Assembly (NCBI GenBank): GCA_030696545.1 | Contig: JAUYSA010000060.1 | Location: 1 to 8,113, forward strand | DNA from: Hyphomonadaceae bacterium | GTDB taxonomy: Bacteria > Pseudomonadota > Alphaproteobacteria > Caulobacterales > Hyphomonadaceae | DNA length: 8,113 nt | Reading direction: 5' to 3' | In this document: one piece after another, positions 5,709 through 8,113 of the stretch | Numbering within the stretch: the stretch's first letter is position 1 | Layout: every line of letters starts with the position of its first letter | Notes under the pieces: generated by a model | Seen by the model: only the letters and a program-made list of their open reading frames with translations | Database searches by the model: none | What the model was told of the DNA's origin: nothing | Position numbers and translations under genes: made by a program

Positions 5709-6062
5709 CTACGCCGCAACGCGCTTCAAGGCAGAGCGGATGTCGCTCGCTTCGAACGGCTTCTTGAGAATGAGCTCGTCAAGGAACGGCGCTTCCAGAC
5801 CCGGCGAGCCATAGCCCGACGCAAAGATCAGCTTCACGCCACGCGCACGCAAAACTTCCGCCGCAGGGAAGGATTTACGGCCGTCGAGGTTGATGTCGAG
5901 AATGGCGATGTCGGCCTCGACACCCTTCGCAAGCTCAAGCGCCTGAGGCAGGCGCATCGCCACGCCCGCAACGTGATGGCCGAGGTCCGCCAGAATATCT
6001 TCCAGCATCATGGCGATCATCATTTCGTCTTCGACGACAAGTATGCGCAGCGCCTGTCCCAT
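5709..6062 (-). CDS. Single-domain response regulator (FATGUY-like receiver)
   Basis: A 117-residue receiver domain with no output domain. The acidic pocket is Glu11-Asp12 in VVEDE, the phospho-acceptor is Asp56 in ILDINLDG, the switch Ser is Ser82, and the conserved Lys is Lys101 in LKKPF. The segment LIFASGYG (residues 78-85) matches the FATGUY-type signature of alphaproteobacterial single-domain receivers such as Sma0114, which partner HWE/HisKA_2 kinases. ATG 6062 was chosen because it shares one base with the kinase stop (TGATG), the usual form of translational coupling; a GTG at 6065 is also in frame and would add one residue. With no DNA-binding or enzymatic output, it likely acts by protein contact or as a phosphate sink for the kinase encoded just upstream. 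The TAG stop (complement of 5709-5711) is 4 bp from the convergent transglycosylase stop. Confidence 0.93.
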   Translation of the reverse strand: MGQALRILVVEDEMMIAMMLEDILADLGHHVAGVAMRLPQALELAKGVEADIAILDINLDGRKSFPAAEVLRARGVKLIFASGYGSPGLEAPFLDELILKKPFEASDIRSALKRVAA

Positions 6063-7600
6063 CACTCGCTGCCTTCATAAATATCCATCGGCGCTTCGAT
6101 CACGCAGACGACACCCGTTGGCTCAAACGCGATTTGCGCAGTGCCTCCCATTTCGCCCGCCAGTCCGCGCTCAACCAGTCTGGAGCCGAACCCGCGACGC
6201 TCCGGAGGCGCAACGCTCGGGCCGCCGCTTTCACGCCACTCGATGCGCATCCGCCCATCCTTGACGCTCCATGAGACGTCAACGCGGCCGGCATCGTTAG
6301 AGAGCGCACCGTACTTCACCGCATTGGTGGCAAGCTCATGCATGGCCATCGACAGCGAGAGCGCCGCCTTGGGCGACAGCCGCACAACCGGGCCTTTCGC
6401 CGTGAACCTGTCGGGCTGGTTGCCGGCATGAACGACCGAAACACCCGCAACAATGTCAGACAGCGACGCACCTTCCCAGTTCTCGCCGGTCAACAGGTCG
6501 TTCGCTCTGGCAAGCGCCATGATGCGCGCAGAGAAGACAGCCTGCGCCTGAGGAAGATCGCCGGCATTGCGGAAAGTCTGGGCCGCCACAGCCTGAATCA
6601 TCGCCAGCGTGTTCTTCACGCGATGGTTCAGCTCGTTGACGACGAGGCGCAGGTGCTGCTCGCCGCGCATGCGCTCTGTCACGTCCTGACCTTCGACAAA
6701 GATGCCGCTGACTTTCCCATCGGAATTGCGGATCGGCTGATAGATGAAATCCAGATAGCGCTCGCCGGAACCGCCGCCCACAGTCTGATCCAGCGTGATG
6801 CGCGAGCCCGATCCGATGTGAGGCTGACCGGAGGTGAACACCCGATCCAGCAATTCGACAAATCCCTGATCCACAATCTCCGGCAGCGCATCGCGGATCG
6901 TCATGCCGACGACATTCCTGCCGCCGATGAGTTGCTGGTATGATGTGTTGGCCAACACGAAGACGTGCGCCGGCCCGGACATGATCGCCATGAAACTTGG
7001 CGCTTGTTCAAACAGGTCGCGCAGGAAAGTCGATTCAGCCGACAGCCGCTTGTTGGCTTCCATCACCGCGATGCGTTCGGCCGCCAGCGTGCGCTGGATG
7101 TTCACCTTCTCTGTCGTTTCCACCACGATCGCGAAGACGCCGCCGGGTTTGCCTTCATCGTTGAGGATCGGCGAGTAGTCGAGATCGAGCCAGAGCTGGT
7201 CCGCCGCGTTGTTGTAGCGGAACAGCACCAGCGGCTGTTCCTTCAGCGAAAGTGTACCGCCATTGATGTAGCAGGTATCCAGCACCTGCCGGTTCAGGTC
7301 CGCTGCCTCGGGCCATCCCTCCAGCACTTTCATGCCGAGGAGCTGCGGATGGCGCTGGCCGGCGAATGCGGCGTAGGCATCGTTGTAGATCAGGAATCCG
7401 TCCGGCCCGAACAACATCACGATCGGGATCGGCGCCTGCAGGCAGATATCGACGGATGTGCGGATCCACTGCGGCCAGTCGGAAATCGGTCCGAGGTCGG
7501 TCTTCGACCAGTCAAAATCGCGAATCAGCCGCCCGCATTCTCCGCCGCCGACGGGAAATGGAAAGCTGTTGTTCGCGTCTCCATCCATTTGCTCAACCAC
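6062..7600 (-). CDS. Cytoplasmic HWE-family histidine kinase with two PAS domains
   Basis: A 512-residue sensor kinase with no signal peptide or membrane segment. After the lead-in DWSKTDLGPISDWPQW, common in alphaproteobacterial HWE kinases, comes a first PAS domain (about 48-163, including FLIYNDAYAAFAGQRHP). A helical linker (about 164-196) leads to a second PAS domain (about 198-308, ending in IFVEGQDVTER). The HWE core has phospho-acceptor His326 in NELNHRVKNTLA. The N-box HELATNAVKYGAL (421-433) includes the extra family His, the Trp-x-Glu signature is EWRES (454-458), and the G-box is GFGSRLVERGL. GTG 7600 was chosen because GGAG lies 6 bases upstream; ATG 7588 (508 residues) and TTG 7621 (519) are alternatives. 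The ligand of the PAS domains is unknown: neither shows the GXNCRFLQ motif of LOV domains. It is coupled to the receiver gene by TGATG, forming a two-gene phosphorelay unit. Confidence 0.95.
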   Translation of the reverse strand: MVEQMDGDANNSFPFPVGGGECGRLIRDFDWSKTDLGPISDWPQWIRTSVDICLQAPIPIVMLFGPDGFLIYNDAYAAFAGQRHPQLLGMKVLEGWPEAADLNRQVLDTCYINGGTLSLKEQPLVLFRYNNAADQLWLDLDYSPILNDEGKPGGVFAIVVETTEKVNIQRTLAAERIAVMEANKRLSAESTFLRDLFEQAPSFMAIMSGPAHVFVLANTSYQQLIGGRNVVGMTIRDALPEIVDQGFVELLDRVFTSGQPHIGSGSRITLDQTVGGGSGERYLDFIYQPIRNSDGKVSGIFVEGQDVTERMRGEQHLRLVVNELNHRVKNTLAMIQAVAAQTFRNAGDLPQAQAVFSARIMALARANDLLTGENWEGASLSDIVAGVSVVHAGNQPDRFTAKGPVVRLSPKAALSLSMAMHELATNAVKYGALSNDAGRVDVSWSVKDGRMRIEWRESGGPSVAPPERRGFGSRLVERGLAGEMGGTAQIAFEPTGVVCVIEAPMDIYEGSE

Positions 7601-7630
7601 GCAAAGCTCCGCCGGCCCCAACAGGGAAGC

Positions 7631-7658
7631 GAGATAAGTCTGACGCTGATGTCGTCAA
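7631..7658 (-). promoter_or_regulatory. Candidate sigma70-type promoter for the kinase-regulator pair
   Basis: On the minus strand, between the CoA-transferase stop and the kinase start, TTGACG (complement of 7653-7658, 5/6 to the -35 consensus and also the Caulobacter TTGACG form) is followed after 16 bp by TATCTC (complement of 7631-7636, 3/6 to TATAAT). The leader to GTG 7600 would be about 25 nt. No GGAAC-N16/17-CGTT (EcfG stress promoter) was found here. The -10 half is weak, and read-through from the upstream gene remains possible. Confidence 0.35.
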
Positions 7659-7675
7659 GAAAATCAGGGCCAATG

Positions 7676-8113
7676 TCAGGCCACCGATTTGCCGGCATAC
7701 ATGGCCTCAACGTCCATGTCGGAATAGCCGATCGATTTCAGGATTTCCCGCGTGTGTTCGCCCAAACCCGGGCCCGGTCCTTTCGGGCCATCATCCACTC
7801 CGTGAAACCGAGCCGGGCTGCCGGGGGACTTGAACGTCCCCACGCCATCCTTGCCAGGCATTTCGACGATCCCGCCGGCAGCATAAACCTGCGGATCAAC
7901 CGCCACATCTGCGAGCGTCTGGGCCGGCGCCCATGCAATCTCCTCGGCCGTCAGGCGAGCCGCCATCTCGTCCTTGGTGAACCGGGCGAAGGCGGCATCG
8001 AACATGGCCGTGATCTCAACAGCGTTGTCCCGCCGCGACTTGCCATCCTGGAAGCGCGGATCCGTCTCCATGCCAGGCAATTCGAACGCGCGGGCCATAC
8101 GCGGCAGATCTGA
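7676..8113 (-). CDS. CaiB/BaiF (family III) CoA-transferase, C-terminal part
   Basis: The visible 145 residues match the C-terminal region of family III CoA-transferases, a group that includes alpha-methylacyl-CoA racemase, formyl-CoA transferase and CaiB. They move CoA between carboxylic acids or epimerise acyl-CoA esters. Recognisable segments, numbered from the internal Met at 8098, are METDPRFQD (10-18), WAPAQTLADVAVDPQV (56-71), the FKSPGSPARF strand (89-98), GPGPGLGEHTREIL (107-120), and the GYSDMDVEAM ending. The frame stays open to the window edge (SDLPR precedes the internal Met), so the Met at 8098 is not the true start. The catalytic Asp of the family lies in the missing N-terminal part, and the substrate cannot be inferred. 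It lies 75 bp upstream of the kinase on the same strand. Confidence 0.88.
   Translation of the reverse strand, partial: SDLPRMARAFELPGMETDPRFQDGKSRRDNAVEITAMFDAAFARFTKDEMAARLTAEEIAWAPAQTLADVAVDPQVYAAGGIVEMPGKDGVGTFKSPGSPARFHGVDDGPKGPGPGLGEHTREILKSIGYSDMDVEAMYAGKSVA

Noticed and set aside
6965..8113. Open plus-strand frame of 382 codons opposite the kinase and CoA-transferase genes
   Set aside because: The minus strand holds clear PAS/HWE and CaiB/BaiF sequence over the whole span. The plus frame shows no motif and runs through the real intergenic spacer without a start signal; it is a mirror frame of biased codons.
1..8113. Mobile element, CRISPR, tRNA or defence-island content
   Set aside because: No transposase, integrase, direct-repeat array, tRNA-like cloverleaf or nuclease/defence motif was seen. 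All genes are ordinary chromosomal families with similar base composition.

Overview
The window is GC-rich and looks alphaproteobacterial, probably from the Caulobacterales/Hyphomonadaceae side. Four things point that way: an HWE-type histidine kinase paired with a single-domain receiver carrying the alphaproteobacterial FATGUY-like motif, a CtrA-like TTAA-N7-TTAA box with a Caulobacter-type -10 downstream, a NadK of the short alphaproteobacterial kind, and very tight gene packing. The family placement is inference from protein character; no species is claimed.

Layout, left to right. (1) The 3' part of a class I cytochrome c gene (1-269, +), cut inside its CXXCH haem motif. (2) Convergent nadK (270-1037, -), whose stop codon directly abuts the cytochrome stop. 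(3) A divergent 107-bp spacer with a perfect TATAAT, then a class II aldolase/adducin-fold gene (1145-1915, +) and, 19 bp later, a small predicted outer-membrane beta-barrel protein (1935-2633, +). (4) An orphan Hpt phosphotransfer protein (2754-3269, +), whose stop codon interlocks with that of a convergent NUDT19-like NUDIX hydrolase (3266-4057, -). (5) A strongly degenerate EAL-domain protein (4197-4895, +) and an SLT lytic transglycosylase without a Sec signal (4976-5704, +), the latter behind a good CtrA-like box. (6) On the minus strand, a cytoplasmic two-PAS HWE histidine kinase (6062-7600) translationally coupled by TGATG to a single-domain response regulator (5709-6062). (7) The C-terminal part of a CaiB/BaiF family CoA-transferase (7676-8113, -), running off the right edge.

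Nearly every base is coding. The three convergent gene pairs end with gaps of 0, -4 and +4 nt, leaving no room for ordinary intrinsic terminators. No tRNA, rRNA, CRISPR array, insertion sequence or phage gene was seen. The non-coding stretches (1038-1144, 2634-2753, 4058-4196, 4896-4975, 7601-7675) are all under 150 bp.

The best candidate for something of interest is the 4.06-5.70 kb segment. There an apparently catalytically dead EAL-like protein sits beside a transglycosylase that lacks an export signal, with CtrA-like sequence upstream of both. That arrangement would fit cell-cycle-timed envelope or flagellar/pilus remodelling, but this is a hypothesis and not something the sequence proves. 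Four signalling proteins (Hpt, EAL-like, HWE kinase, receiver) within 5 kb make this a signalling-rich stretch of chromosome; no defence or mobile system is visible.
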